NCBI GenBank assembly: GCA_009778475.1
Contig: WRJS01000014.1
Location: forward strand, 1 to 49,888
Direction: 5' to 3'
Length of the DNA stretch: 49,888 bases
Origin: Kiritimatiellota bacterium
GTDB taxonomy: Bacteria; Verrucomicrobiota; Kiritimatiellia; RFP12; UBA1067
The notes under the pieces were generated by a model, which did not search any database, was not told where the DNA came from, and saw only the letters and a program-made list of their open reading frames with translations. The position numbers were made by a program, and so were the translations under genes. This document shows, piece by piece, positions 42,510 to 49,888 of this stretch. Every line of letters begins with the position of its first letter. Position 1 is the first letter of the stretch.

Positions 42510-43088
42510 ATGGAGTATGTGATTCTTTTTGTCAGCGCGATCCTGGTGAACAATTTTGTGCTGAGCCGGTTCTTGGGCATCTGCCCGTTCCTCGGCGTGT
42601 CGAAGCGGATGTCAACGGCGCTGGGGATGTCGGGCGCGGTGATGTTCGTCATGACGATCGCGGCGGCGGTGACGTGGCTGATACAGACGTTCCTGCTCGT
42701 GCCGCTGGGGCTGGACGGCTTCCTCCAGACGCTGTCGTTCATCCTGGTCATCGCGTCGCTGGTGCAGCTGATAGACATCGTGATGAAGCGCTTCGCCCCG
42801 CCGCTCCACGCGGCGCTGGGCATTTACCTGCCGCTCATCACGACGAACTGCGCGGTGCTGGGCGCGGCGGTCATCAACATGAAGTCGGGCCACGGGTTCT
42901 TCAAGTCGGTGCTGTTCGCGTTTGCGGCGGCGATCGGGTTCGCGCTGGCGCTGCTCATCTTCGCGGGGCTGCGCGAGCGCATCGAGCGGGCGGACCCGCC
43001 GCGCTGCTTCAAGGGCGTCGCAATCTCGCTCATCACGGCGGGGCTCCTGAGCCTCGCGTTCATGGGCTTCAGCGGGCTCGTCAAATAA
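42510..43088 (+). CDS. rnfA: Rnf/Rsx electron transport complex subunit A
   Basis: 192 residues, six membrane helices, no extra domain. NNFVLSRFLGICPFLGVSK and LPLITTNCAVLGAAVINM are hallmark stretches of RnfA, each with the cysteine that holds the membrane [2Fe-2S] cluster between RnfA and RnfE. The ATG at 42510 is used; the TTG at 42501 follows GGGAG by one base and is too close. It is first of three rnf genes with 13-bp and 10-bp gaps. In known operons RnfE, D and G are also present, but not here. Confidence 0.93.
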   Translation: MEYVILFVSAILVNNFVLSRFLGICPFLGVSKRMSTALGMSGAVMFVMTIAAAVTWLIQTFLLVPLGLDGFLQTLSFILVIASLVQLIDIVMKRFAPPLHAALGIYLPLITTNCAVLGAAVINMKSGHGFFKSVLFAFAAAIGFALALLIFAGLRERIERADPPRCFKGVAISLITAGLLSLAFMGFSGLVK

Positions 43089-43101
43089 GGTGCTCTTCAT
43101 T

Positions 43102-43902
43102 ATGGATCCTGTCATCACATCTGTTTTGGTCCCGACGCTGTGCGTCGGCGGCTGCGGGCTGGCCAGCGCGGTGGCGCTGGGGATCGCGGATAAGTTCCTG
43201 AGCGTGCCGGAGGACCCGCGCGTGCAGGCCGTGCTGGCGGCGCTGCCGGGCGCGAACTGCGGCGGGTGCGGCTTCGCGGGGTGCGCGGATTACGCGAGCG
43301 CGATTGTGCTGCATGGCGCGGAGGCGAGCCTGTGCGCACCGGCCGGGAGCGCGGGCGCGGCCGCGATTGCGCAAGTCATGGGGCAGGCGCCGGGCGCGGC
43401 CGCGGAGCGGAAGGTCGCGCTGGTGCTGTGCTGCGGCGATGAGACGGAAGCGGTGCGCCGCGCGCATTACAACGGCATCACGGATTGCGCGGCGGCGCAT
43501 GCCACGGCCGGCGGCGACAAGGCCTGCGCCTACGGCTGCCTCGGGTACGGGTCGTGCGCACGGGTGTGCCCCGTGAACGCGGTGCGCGTCGAGAAGGGCA
43601 TCGCGGCCATCGACAAGGAGGCATGCATCGCGTGCGGCAAGTGCGTGAAGGTGTGCCCGCGCAAGCTGGTGAAGCTCGTGCCGGCCTCGGCGCAGATCCA
43701 TGTGCTGTGCAGCTCGAAGGACAAGGGCCCGGCCGTGAAGAAGGTGTGCGGCACGGGGTGCATCGGGTGCCACATGTGCGCCAAGAAGGCGGGGGATGCG
43801 ATCGTGATGGACGGCTCGCTCGCGGTCGTGGATTACGCCAAGGAATTGAAGGACACGGAAATCATCGCCAAGTGTCCGGGGCATTGCATCAGGAAGGCAT
43901 GA
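43102..43902 (+). CDS. rnfB: Rnf electron transport complex subunit B (ferredoxin-type)
   Basis: 266 residues. N-terminal membrane helix (VLVPTLCVGGCGLASAVALG), then the four-cysteine cluster NCGGCGFAGCADYA, then ferredoxin motifs ACAYGCLGYGSCARVCP and CIACGKCVKVCP, and more C-terminal cysteines (CIGCHMC) than the shortest RnfB forms. RnfB takes electrons from ferredoxin and passes them into the complex. The ATG at 43102 is preferred over the GTG at 43090, which would begin before AAGG is spaced. Confidence 0.93.
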   Translation: MDPVITSVLVPTLCVGGCGLASAVALGIADKFLSVPEDPRVQAVLAALPGANCGGCGFAGCADYASAIVLHGAEASLCAPAGSAGAAAIAQVMGQAPGAAAERKVALVLCCGDETEAVRRAHYNGITDCAAAHATAGGDKACAYGCLGYGSCARVCPVNAVRVEKGIAAIDKEACIACGKCVKVCPRKLVKLVPASAQIHVLCSSKDKGPAVKKVCGTGCIGCHMCAKKAGDAIVMDGSLAVVDYAKELKDTEIIAKCPGHCIRKA

Positions 43903-43912
43903 TTTAGGCATT

Positions 43913-45268
43913 ATGAAAACCACATCCTCACCGTTCGTTTTTTCTGGCGGCATCCACCCTGCTTACCACAAGGGGCTCTCGGCGGGGGAGCCGATCCGCG
44001 CAATCGATCTGCCGCCCCATCTGGCCGTGCCGATGTCGCAGCACTTGGGCGCGCCGGCAAGGCCCGTCGTGAAGCACGGCGACCATGTGAAGCGGAACCA
44101 GCTCATCGGCGAGGCGGCCGGGGTCATCTCCGCGCCCGTCCATGCGCCGGTGGCGGGCAAGGTCACGGGCATCGGGCATACCGCCGTCACGGCCGCGGGG
44201 CGCACCTGCGAGGCGGTCATCATCGAGCCGCACACGCCTGCGGATGCGGAGACGCTCGCGCCCATCGCGGACTGGCCGCGCGCGGACAAGGCCGCGCTGC
44301 TGGCCCGCGTCGGCGAGGCCGGCATCGTGGGCATGGGCGGCGCGGGGTTCCCGACCAAGGTCAAGCTCTCGCCCCCGGCCGGGAAACCCATCGACACGCT
44401 CATCCTCAACGGCGCCGAGTGCGAGCCGTACCTCACCTCCGACCACCGCATGATGCTGGAGCGCGCCGAGGGCATCCGCATCGGCGCGGAAATCATCCGC
44501 GCCGTCCTCGGCGCGAAGGCCGTGCGCGTCGCGATTGAGGACAACAAGCCCGACGCCATCGCCGCCATGGAGAAGGCGTTCGCGGGCATGGCCGGGGATG
44601 TCGCGATCTTTGTGCTGGCGACGAGCTACCCGCAGGGCGCGGAGAAGCAGCAGATTTATTCCGTCACCGGGCGCGAGGTCCCGCGCGGCGGCCTGCCCAT
44701 GGACATCGGGTGCGTGGTGGAGAACGTCAGCACGGCGTATGCGGTGTTCGACGCCGTGGTCAACGGGCAGCCGCTCACGCACCGCGTGGTGTCCGTGACG
44801 GGCGACGCGGTGAACACCCCGTCCAACCTGCTCGTGCCGAACGGCGCCAGCTACGCCGACCTCGTGGCCGCCTGCGGCGGGCTGAAATGCAAGGCCGCCA
44901 AAATCATCTCGGGCGGGCCGATGATGGGCTTCGCGGTCAACGCCCTCGACGTGCCGACCGGCAAGACGACCTCCGGCGTGGTGCTGCTCTCCGCCGCGCG
45001 GGCCGCGACCTCGGGCTACACCTCGCAGGCCTGCATCTCCTGCGGCCGCTGCGTGGAGGCCTGCCCCATGCGCCTCATCCCCTCCGAGATCAGCCAGTTC
45101 GTCGAGGCCGACGACATCGAGGGCGCGGAGACGGTGTGCATCATGGACTGCATCGAGTGCGGCTCATGCGCCTACGTCTGCCCCGCGCACCGCCCGCTCA
45201 CCCAGCACTGCCGCCGCGGCAAGGCCCTCATCGCCGCCAAACGCGCGGCCGCGGCCGCAAAGCGATAG
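43913..45268 (+). CDS. rnfC: Rnf electron transport complex subunit C
   Basis: 451 residues. FSGGIHP start, barrel-sandwich domain (VISAPVHAPVAGKV), FMN/NADH-binding part (GMGGAGFPTKVKL, LNGAECEPYLTSDHRMM) and two [4Fe-4S] sites CISCGRCVEACPM and CIECGSCAYVCP. RnfC exchanges electrons with NAD. The protein is of normal length and intact. A run of Lys/Ala ends it. The next gene begins 11 bp later. Confidence 0.95.
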   Translation: MKTTSSPFVFSGGIHPAYHKGLSAGEPIRAIDLPPHLAVPMSQHLGAPARPVVKHGDHVKRNQLIGEAAGVISAPVHAPVAGKVTGIGHTAVTAAGRTCEAVIIEPHTPADAETLAPIADWPRADKAALLARVGEAGIVGMGGAGFPTKVKLSPPAGKPIDTLILNGAECEPYLTSDHRMMLERAEGIRIGAEIIRAVLGAKAVRVAIEDNKPDAIAAMEKAFAGMAGDVAIFVLATSYPQGAEKQQIYSVTGREVPRGGLPMDIGCVVENVSTAYAVFDAVVNGQPLTHRVVSVTGDAVNTPSNLLVPNGASYADLVAACGGLKCKAAKIISGGPMMGFAVNALDVPTGKTTSGVVLLSAARAATSGYTSQACISCGRCVEACPMRLIPSEISQFVEADDIEGAETVCIMDCIECGSCAYVCPAHRPLTQHCRRGKALIAAKRAAAAAKR

Positions 45269-45279
45269 AGTTGCCCACA

Positions 45280-45978
45280 ATGGATAAAAAAGCAAGACCG
45301 TTTGATTTCTGGTATGCGGTGAACAACACCGAGATTGTTGTCCCGGCGCGTCGGCACTTGGAGACGTTCGGGAACACCATCCTCAACTATTTCCTCGTGT
45401 GCGAGATGATGGACGACCCGCAGCGGGTGCGCGTGCGCGAGGGGCGCATGCAGGCGTTTAAGCCGCAGATCGTCGCGCCCTCGGCGTATGCGTCGATGGA
45501 GCTTGAGGGCTTCGGCGAGCAGGCGCAGCGCTACATGGAGTGGCTGCGCGAGAACGAGGACTCCGTGCGCATCCTGCGCTACGGCTACACGCTGAAGCAG
45601 GAGTCGTTCAGCGAGCAGGTCGTCTCGGACAACCTGCTCGCCGTGCTGGAACGCGTCAAGGCCGAGGTGGCCGCGAAGGACGACCCGTTCGCGGCCGTCG
45701 TGCGCGGCGTGGACGAGCCGTGGGACGTGTGCCTCGTGCGGCTGTTCTGGAAGACGATCGAGGACTCCGCGCCGTTCAACATCCGCGACCTGCATGAGCG
45801 GCGGCTGTTCGAGTTGCAGGACGGCATCCCTGCCGGGGTGCGCGAGGAAATCGAGAAGGGCTTCGCGGCCGCGGCGCGTGATTCGCGCCTCATCAAGCCG
45901 CTGGGGCTGATGCTCCAGGAGTATGGCCTGTTCGAGCATTATCAGGACCGTTTTTTCAACTTGGTGAAACGAGGGTGA
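45280..45978 (+). CDS. Conserved-looking protein of unknown function, between rnfC and leuC
   Basis: 232 residues, no membrane helix or signal peptide. It starts MDKKARPFDFWYAVNNTEIV; blocks such as TFGNTILNYFLVCEMMDD, YASMELEGFGEQAQRYMEWL and YGYTLKQESFSEQVV, with a later ILRYGY segment, look like a folded all-alpha/beta domain. I do not recognise a family. Gaps of 11 bp before and 4 bp after indicate co-transcription with rnf and leuC, so a link to electron transfer or the dehydratase is possible. Confidence 0.75.
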   Translation: MDKKARPFDFWYAVNNTEIVVPARRHLETFGNTILNYFLVCEMMDDPQRVRVREGRMQAFKPQIVAPSAYASMELEGFGEQAQRYMEWLRENEDSVRILRYGYTLKQESFSEQVVSDNLLAVLERVKAEVAAKDDPFAAVVRGVDEPWDVCLVRLFWKTIEDSAPFNIRDLHERRLFELQDGIPAGVREEIEKGFAAAARDSRLIKPLGLMLQEYGLFEHYQDRFFNLVKRG

Positions 45979-45982
45979 GGCA

Positions 45983-47299
45983 ATGACCATTACGGAGAAG
46001 ATTCTGGCGCGGGAGTCGGGCGCGCGCGTAGTCGCGCCGGGGGACAACATCTGGGTCAACGCGGGCATCCTGCTGACGCATGACGTGTGTGGTCCGGGGA
46101 CTATCGGTATCTTCAAGCGCGAGTTCGGCGAGGGCGCGCGGGTGTTCGACCCGGAGCGCGTCGTCATCCTGCCCGACCACTACATCTTCACGGCGGACGA
46201 GAAGGCGCGGCGCAACATCGACACCCTCCGCGCGTTCGCGCAGGAGCAGGGCCTGCCGCATTTCTATGACGTGGGCTCGCCGCGCTACTGCGGGGTGTGC
46301 CACGTCGCGCTGCCGGAACTGGGTCACGTGCGCCCCGGCGAGACGATCTTCGGCACGGACTCGCACACCTGCACGCACGGCGCACTCGGCGCGTTCGCCA
46401 CGGGCATCGGCAACACCGACGCGGGGTTCATCATGGGCACGGGCAAGCTGCTCGTGAAGGTGCCGCCGACCATCCGCTTCGTGCTGGACGGCGAGATGCC
46501 GCCATACCTCTCAGCAAAAGACCTCATCCTCCACATCATCGGCGACATCGGCGTGGACGGCGCGACGTACTGCGCCATGGAGTTCACGGGCAGCGCCATC
46601 GCGTCGCTCAGCATCGAGGAACGCTGCACCATCTGCAACATGGCGGTCGAGGCTGGCGCGAAGAACGGCATCATCGCGCCCGACCAAAAGACGCTCGACT
46701 ATGTGAACGCCCGCACGGCGAAACCCTACGAGCCGCTCCACAGCGACCCCGGCGCAACGGTGCAGGCCGAGCGCCGCTACGACGTGTCGAAGCTCGAGCC
46801 CGTCGTTGCCCGACCGCACCTGCCCGACAACACCGCCCTCGCCCGCGACTGCCGCGATGTGAAGGTCGATCAGGTTTACATCGGCTCCTGCACGGGCGGT
46901 AAGCTTGAGGACTTCATCATGGCCGCGCAGGTGATGAACGGCCGTACGGTCGCGGTGCGCACCCTGCTCGTACCCGCCACGCGCCAAGTCGAACAGGGAC
47001 TGCTCGACACCGCGATCGACGGGCAGAGCCTCCGCGCGATTTTCGAGGCGGCGGGCGTCGAACCCATCGCGCCGCCCTCCTGCGCCGCATGCCTCGGCGG
47101 CCCCATCGACACCTTCGGGCGCACCCATTCCGACGAGGTGGTGGTCAGCACCACCAACCGCAACTTCATCGGCCGCATGGGCTCCAAAGACGCCCTCATC
47201 TACCTCGCCTCCCCCTACACCGCTGCCGCCACCGCCCTCACCGGCCGCATCACTGACCCGAGGGATGTGGATTTCCCAAAAACGTCCCTCGGCACGTGA
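45983..47299 (+). CDS. leuC: 3-isopropylmalate dehydratase (LeuC-type) large subunit
   Basis: 438 residues, the short archaeal-type LeuC/HacA length. Aconitase-family motifs: LPDHYIFTADEKARRN, FGTDSHTCTHGALGAFATGIG, IGSCTGGK and SCAACLGG, which supply the three [4Fe-4S] cysteines (in GSCTGG and CAACLG), followed by STTNRNFIGRMGS. GAGG lies just before the ATG. The family can act on isopropylmalate, homoaconitate or citramalate derivatives; LeuC is the most usual reading. The matching small subunit gene (10364-10912) is far away. The gene sits between the unknown 232-residue protein and iorA. Confidence 0.88.
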   Translation: MTITEKILARESGARVVAPGDNIWVNAGILLTHDVCGPGTIGIFKREFGEGARVFDPERVVILPDHYIFTADEKARRNIDTLRAFAQEQGLPHFYDVGSPRYCGVCHVALPELGHVRPGETIFGTDSHTCTHGALGAFATGIGNTDAGFIMGTGKLLVKVPPTIRFVLDGEMPPYLSAKDLILHIIGDIGVDGATYCAMEFTGSAIASLSIEERCTICNMAVEAGAKNGIIAPDQKTLDYVNARTAKPYEPLHSDPGATVQAERRYDVSKLEPVVARPHLPDNTALARDCRDVKVDQVYIGSCTGGKLEDFIMAAQVMNGRTVAVRTLLVPATRQVEQGLLDTAIDGQSLRAIFEAAGVEPIAPPSCAACLGGPIDTFGRTHSDEVVVSTTNRNFIGRMGSKDALIYLASPYTAAATALTGRITDPRDVDFPKTSLGT

Positions 47300-47324
47300 C
47301 ACGCTGCCGGGGTTTTGATATGAT
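47296..47324 (+). promoter_or_regulatory. Promoter-like signal upstream of iorA
   Basis: GTGACA (covering the leuC stop codon), 17-base spacer, TATGAT. Confidence 0.45.
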
Positions 47325-47356
47325 ATTCTTTTTTCGCATCGAAGTGGAGTGAAGTG

Positions 47357-49129
47357 ATGAGTCGGAAGGTTTTATTGTCGGCGAACGAGGCGGTGGCGTG
47401 GGCGGCCGCGAAGGCAGGGTGCGCGGTGGCCTCCGCGTATCCCGGTACGCCCAGCACGGAGATTCTGGAGAACGTGGCGAAGTTCAAGGACACCATCTAC
47501 TGCGAGTGGGCGGTAAACGAGAAGGTCGGCATGGAGGTCGCCGTCGGCGCGTCCATCGCCGGGGCGCGGGCGCTGACGACCATGAAGCACGTGGGGCTGA
47601 ACGTCGCCATGGATCCGCTGATGACCTATACCTACGTCGGGGCGAACGGCGGCCTGGTCATCGTCGTGTGCGACGATCCGGGGATGCACAGCTCGCAGAA
47701 CGAGCAGGACTCGCGCGTCCTCGTGCGGTTCGCACGCGCACCGCTGTTCGAGCCTTCGGACAGCCAGGAGGCGTTCGACATGGTGCAGGCGGCGTTCGAG
47801 GTCTCGGAGCAGTTCAACGTGCCGACGTTCGTGCGCCTCACCACGCGCACGTCGCATACCTCGACGGTGGTGGACGTGGGCGCGGACTTCGCGCCGAGGA
47901 AGGGCGAGCGCAAACCCTACGCCAAGGACATCCGCCGCTACATCCCCGTGCCGATGTTCGCGCGCGCTCAGCGCGTCCAGGCGCAGACGCGCACCGAGGC
48001 GTTGCGCAAGCACGCGTGCGAGAGCGCGTTCAACCGTATCGAGGAGGGCGACGCAAGGCTCGGCATCATCACCTCGGGCGTGACGTACCAGTACGTCAAG
48101 GAGGTGTTCCCCGAGTTCGCCGTCCTCAAGCTCGGGCTGGCGAACCCTTTGCCGCATGATTTGGTCAAGGCCTTCGCGGCGAAGGTCGGGCAGGTGCTGG
48201 TCATCGAGGAGCTGGACCCCGTGCTGGAGGAGCAGGTGCGCGCGATGGGCATCCGCGTGCTGGACCACGCGGTCGAGCTGAATATGCTGGAGATGAACCC
48301 CATGCGCCTGACGGCGTTGCGGAAGGAGATTCTGGGCGACGTGGAGGTACGCCCCGGCACGCCTCCTGCCGCCCTGCCGACGCGCCCCCCCGTGCTGTGC
48401 GCGGGCTGTTCGCACCGGGGCGTGTTCTACACGCTCGCCAAGCTCGGCGCGACCGTCACGGGCGACATCGGCTGCTACACGCTCGGGGCGTTCCCGCCGC
48501 TCAGCGCCATGGACACCACCATCTGCATGGGCGCGTGCGTGGGCAACGCCTTCGGCATGGAGAAGGCCGGGCTGCCCGGCCGCACCTGCGCCGTCATCGG
48601 CGACTCCACGTTTTTCCACTCCGGCATGACGGGCATCCTCAACGTGCTGTACAACGGCGGCAAGACGACCACGGTCGTCATGGACAACCGCATCACGGGC
48701 ATGACGGGCCATCAGGAGAACCCCGGCTCCGGCAAGAATCTCTGCGGCGACGCGGCCCCCGTCACGGACATCGCCGAGGTCGCCAAGGGCATCGGCTTCA
48801 AGCACGTCGCCAAGGTGGACGCGTATGACCTCGCGCAATTGGAGAAAGTGCTGGCGGAGGCGCTCGACGCGCCCGAGCCCGCCGTCGTCATCGCCTACGG
48901 CCCGTGCCGCATCTCCGCCAAGCTGCAGAACGCGGGGACGTATGCCGTTGACCAAGACAAATGCAAGGCCTGCGGCGCGTGCCTCAAGCTCGGCTGCCCC
49001 ACCATCGAGCGCGGCGATGCCGTCGCCGACGGCAAGCGCCACAAGGCGCACATCAGCCGCGTGCAATGCTCCGGGTGCAACCTCTGCATCCAAGTCTGCA
49101 AATTCGGCGCCATCTCAAAAATCCGCTAA
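47357..49129 (+). CDS. iorA: Indolepyruvate ferredoxin oxidoreductase, alpha subunit
   Basis: 590 residues. TPP-dependent oxidoreductase that decarboxylates aryl pyruvates from Trp, Phe and Tyr to acyl-CoA and reduces ferredoxin. N-terminal domain I (NEAVAWAAAKAGCAVASAYPGTPSTEI), ECVNEK-like EWAVNEK, TPP-binding GDIGCYTLG and GDSTFFHSG..NVLYNGGKTT, and two C-terminal [4Fe-4S] sites (CKACGACLKLGCP, CSGCNLCIQVC). The ATG at 47357 follows GGAG at seven bases; the GTG at 47354 is nearer. The beta subunit follows after 18 bp. Confidence 0.95.
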   Translation: MSRKVLLSANEAVAWAAAKAGCAVASAYPGTPSTEILENVAKFKDTIYCEWAVNEKVGMEVAVGASIAGARALTTMKHVGLNVAMDPLMTYTYVGANGGLVIVVCDDPGMHSSQNEQDSRVLVRFARAPLFEPSDSQEAFDMVQAAFEVSEQFNVPTFVRLTTRTSHTSTVVDVGADFAPRKGERKPYAKDIRRYIPVPMFARAQRVQAQTRTEALRKHACESAFNRIEEGDARLGIITSGVTYQYVKEVFPEFAVLKLGLANPLPHDLVKAFAAKVGQVLVIEELDPVLEEQVRAMGIRVLDHAVELNMLEMNPMRLTALRKEILGDVEVRPGTPPAALPTRPPVLCAGCSHRGVFYTLAKLGATVTGDIGCYTLGAFPPLSAMDTTICMGACVGNAFGMEKAGLPGRTCAVIGDSTFFHSGMTGILNVLYNGGKTTTVVMDNRITGMTGHQENPGSGKNLCGDAAPVTDIAEVAKGIGFKHVAKVDAYDLAQLEKVLAEALDAPEPAVVIAYGPCRISAKLQNAGTYAVDQDKCKACGACLKLGCPTIERGDAVADGKRHKAHISRVQCSGCNLCIQVCKFGAISKIR

Positions 49130-49147
49130 GCGAAAGGACTCCCGCAC

Positions 49148-49738
49148 ATGAAGACAGTCAACATCTCTTTGGTCGGCGTCGGTGGGCAAGGCATCCTGCT
49201 TACCAGCGACATCCTCGCCAAGACCGCCGCGCTCGACGGCTTCGACGTGAAGAAGAGCGAGATCCATGGCATGGCCCAACGCGGCGGTAGCGTCATCAGT
49301 CAGGTCCGCTTCGGCAGCAAGGTCTATTCGCCCATCATCCCCGACGGCGCGAGCGACCTGCTCGTCTCGTTCGAACGCCTGGAGGCCTTGCGCTGGCGGC
49401 ACCTGCTCGCCCCCGGCGGCAAGGTGCTGGTCAACGACATCAACCTCACCCCTGTCACGGTCTCCAGCGGCCAGCAGCCCGCGGTCACCGACCTGACCGA
49501 ACGCCTCGCCGCCGAGTACCCCGGCGCACGCTACCTCAACGCGCAGGAAATCGCCGAGGCCCTCGGCAACATCCGCGCCATGAACATGGTCATCGCCGGG
49601 GCCGTCTCCACGCTCACGCCATTCCGCGCAGAGGTCTGGCGGCAGGCCATGCGCGAGCGCATCCCCGCCGCGTTCATCGACATGAACCTGCGCGCGTTCG
49701 ACGCAGGGCGCACGGCGCTGGCAGGAAACGAGGAATGA
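49148..49738 (+). CDS. iorB: Indolepyruvate ferredoxin oxidoreductase, beta subunit
   Basis: 196 residues. Starts NISLVGVGGQGILLTSDIL, then HGMAQRGGSVISQVRFG, both hallmark motifs of the gamma/beta domain of pyruvate-type ferredoxin oxidoreductases. Its partner is the adjacent alpha subunit. AAAGGA stands 12 bases before the ATG. Length is normal for IorB. Confidence 0.94.
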   Translation: MKTVNISLVGVGGQGILLTSDILAKTAALDGFDVKKSEIHGMAQRGGSVISQVRFGSKVYSPIIPDGASDLLVSFERLEALRWRHLLAPGGKVLVNDINLTPVTVSSGQQPAVTDLTERLAAEYPGARYLNAQEIAEALGNIRAMNMVIAGAVSTLTPFRAEVWRQAMRERIPAAFIDMNLRAFDAGRTALAGNEE

Positions 49739-49802
49739 CGGAGGGATTTCCCCTTAAAACCGTTACGTGATTTTCCCGCCCGTGCATGGTTGGAGATGTC
49801 GT

Positions 49803-49888
49803 GCGTCTAACGGCTCGCGAGGACGCTCGCCCTCCATCCCCTAGTGTCCTGTAAAACACAGATTTCACGATGGAGGGCGAGCGTCCTC
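49803..49888. repeat. Large inverted repeat of the GGCTCGCGAGGACGCTCG family around CTAGTGTCCTGTAAAACACA, cut by the window end
   Basis: The left arm 49803-49836 is the exact reverse complement of 28133-28166. After CCCC comes the 20-base CTAGTGTCCTGTAAAACACA (49841-49860) and GATTTCACGA, then the right arm TGGAGGGCGAGCGTCCTC, truncated at base 49888. A shorter form of the arm sits inside the ABC exporter gene at 4879. Confidence 0.88.

Overview
The window is a high-GC bacterial chromosome segment of ordinary genes interrupted by short palindromic repeats. Several families point to the Planctomycetes-Verrucomicrobia-Chlamydiae group, most likely an anaerobic Kiritimatiellota/Lentisphaerota-type bacterium: a hydrazine-synthase-alpha-related secreted cytochrome, a standalone exosortase, a TonB receptor and RND pump (so a Gram-negative envelope), Rnf, indolepyruvate:ferredoxin oxidoreductase, a NifU-type scaffold, and sugar enzymes of the SorE and SDR-mannonate types. 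The lineage is inferred from gene content only.

Layout. 1-8.2 kb: 3' part of an RND efflux permease, rsmE, queD, a possible small ORF with its own promoter, an MsbA-like ABC exporter, then a DinJ/RelB-type antitoxin overlapping a RhuM-Fic/Doc fusion. 8.2-11.5 kb: a topoisomerase IV/gyrase A-type subunit and, on the minus strand, leuD behind a small membrane protein. 11.5-16.6 kb: an accessory, defence-island-like block on the minus strand with a DUF4143 AAA ATPase, an AT-rich SAMHD1-like HD protein, a DUF1016 (YhcG) nuclease and several very short ORFs. 16.8-28 kb: a secreted protein of about 20 LRV/HEAT-like repeats, the HzsA-related cytochrome, an RlmL-like RNA methyltransferase overlapping a TGS-uridine kinase, and a TonB-dependent receptor. 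28-33.8 kb (minus): radical SAM protein, YebC and exosortase in one group; RodZ-like protein and GH20 hexosaminidase in another. 33.9-39.1 kb: SDR, NifU, two tandem membrane paralogues and a SorE-type dehydrogenase. 39.2-42.4 kb: a duplicated promoter plus small-ORF module, a DUF6941-like protein, dnaG (convergent and overlapping) and tRNA-Glu. 42.5-49.7 kb: rnfA-rnfB-rnfC, an unknown gene, leuC and iorA-iorB.

How the genes fit together. IorAB reduces ferredoxin while oxidising aryl pyruvates, and Rnf can oxidise that ferredoxin to pump ions, so the right end reads as an amino-acid and ferredoxin energy module; however rnfD, rnfG and rnfE are not in the window. LeuC at the right end and LeuD about 35 kb away should form one isopropylmalate-type dehydratase.

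The most unusual feature is the set of dispersed palindromes. One family lies in frame inside the ABC exporter gene, a different hairpin sits in a family-atypical insertion of the DUF4143 ATPase, a third forms the last residues of both QueD and the SorE-like enzyme, and others supply a stop codon or a putative -35 box. This resembles the Rickettsia palindromic elements but with unrelated sequences.
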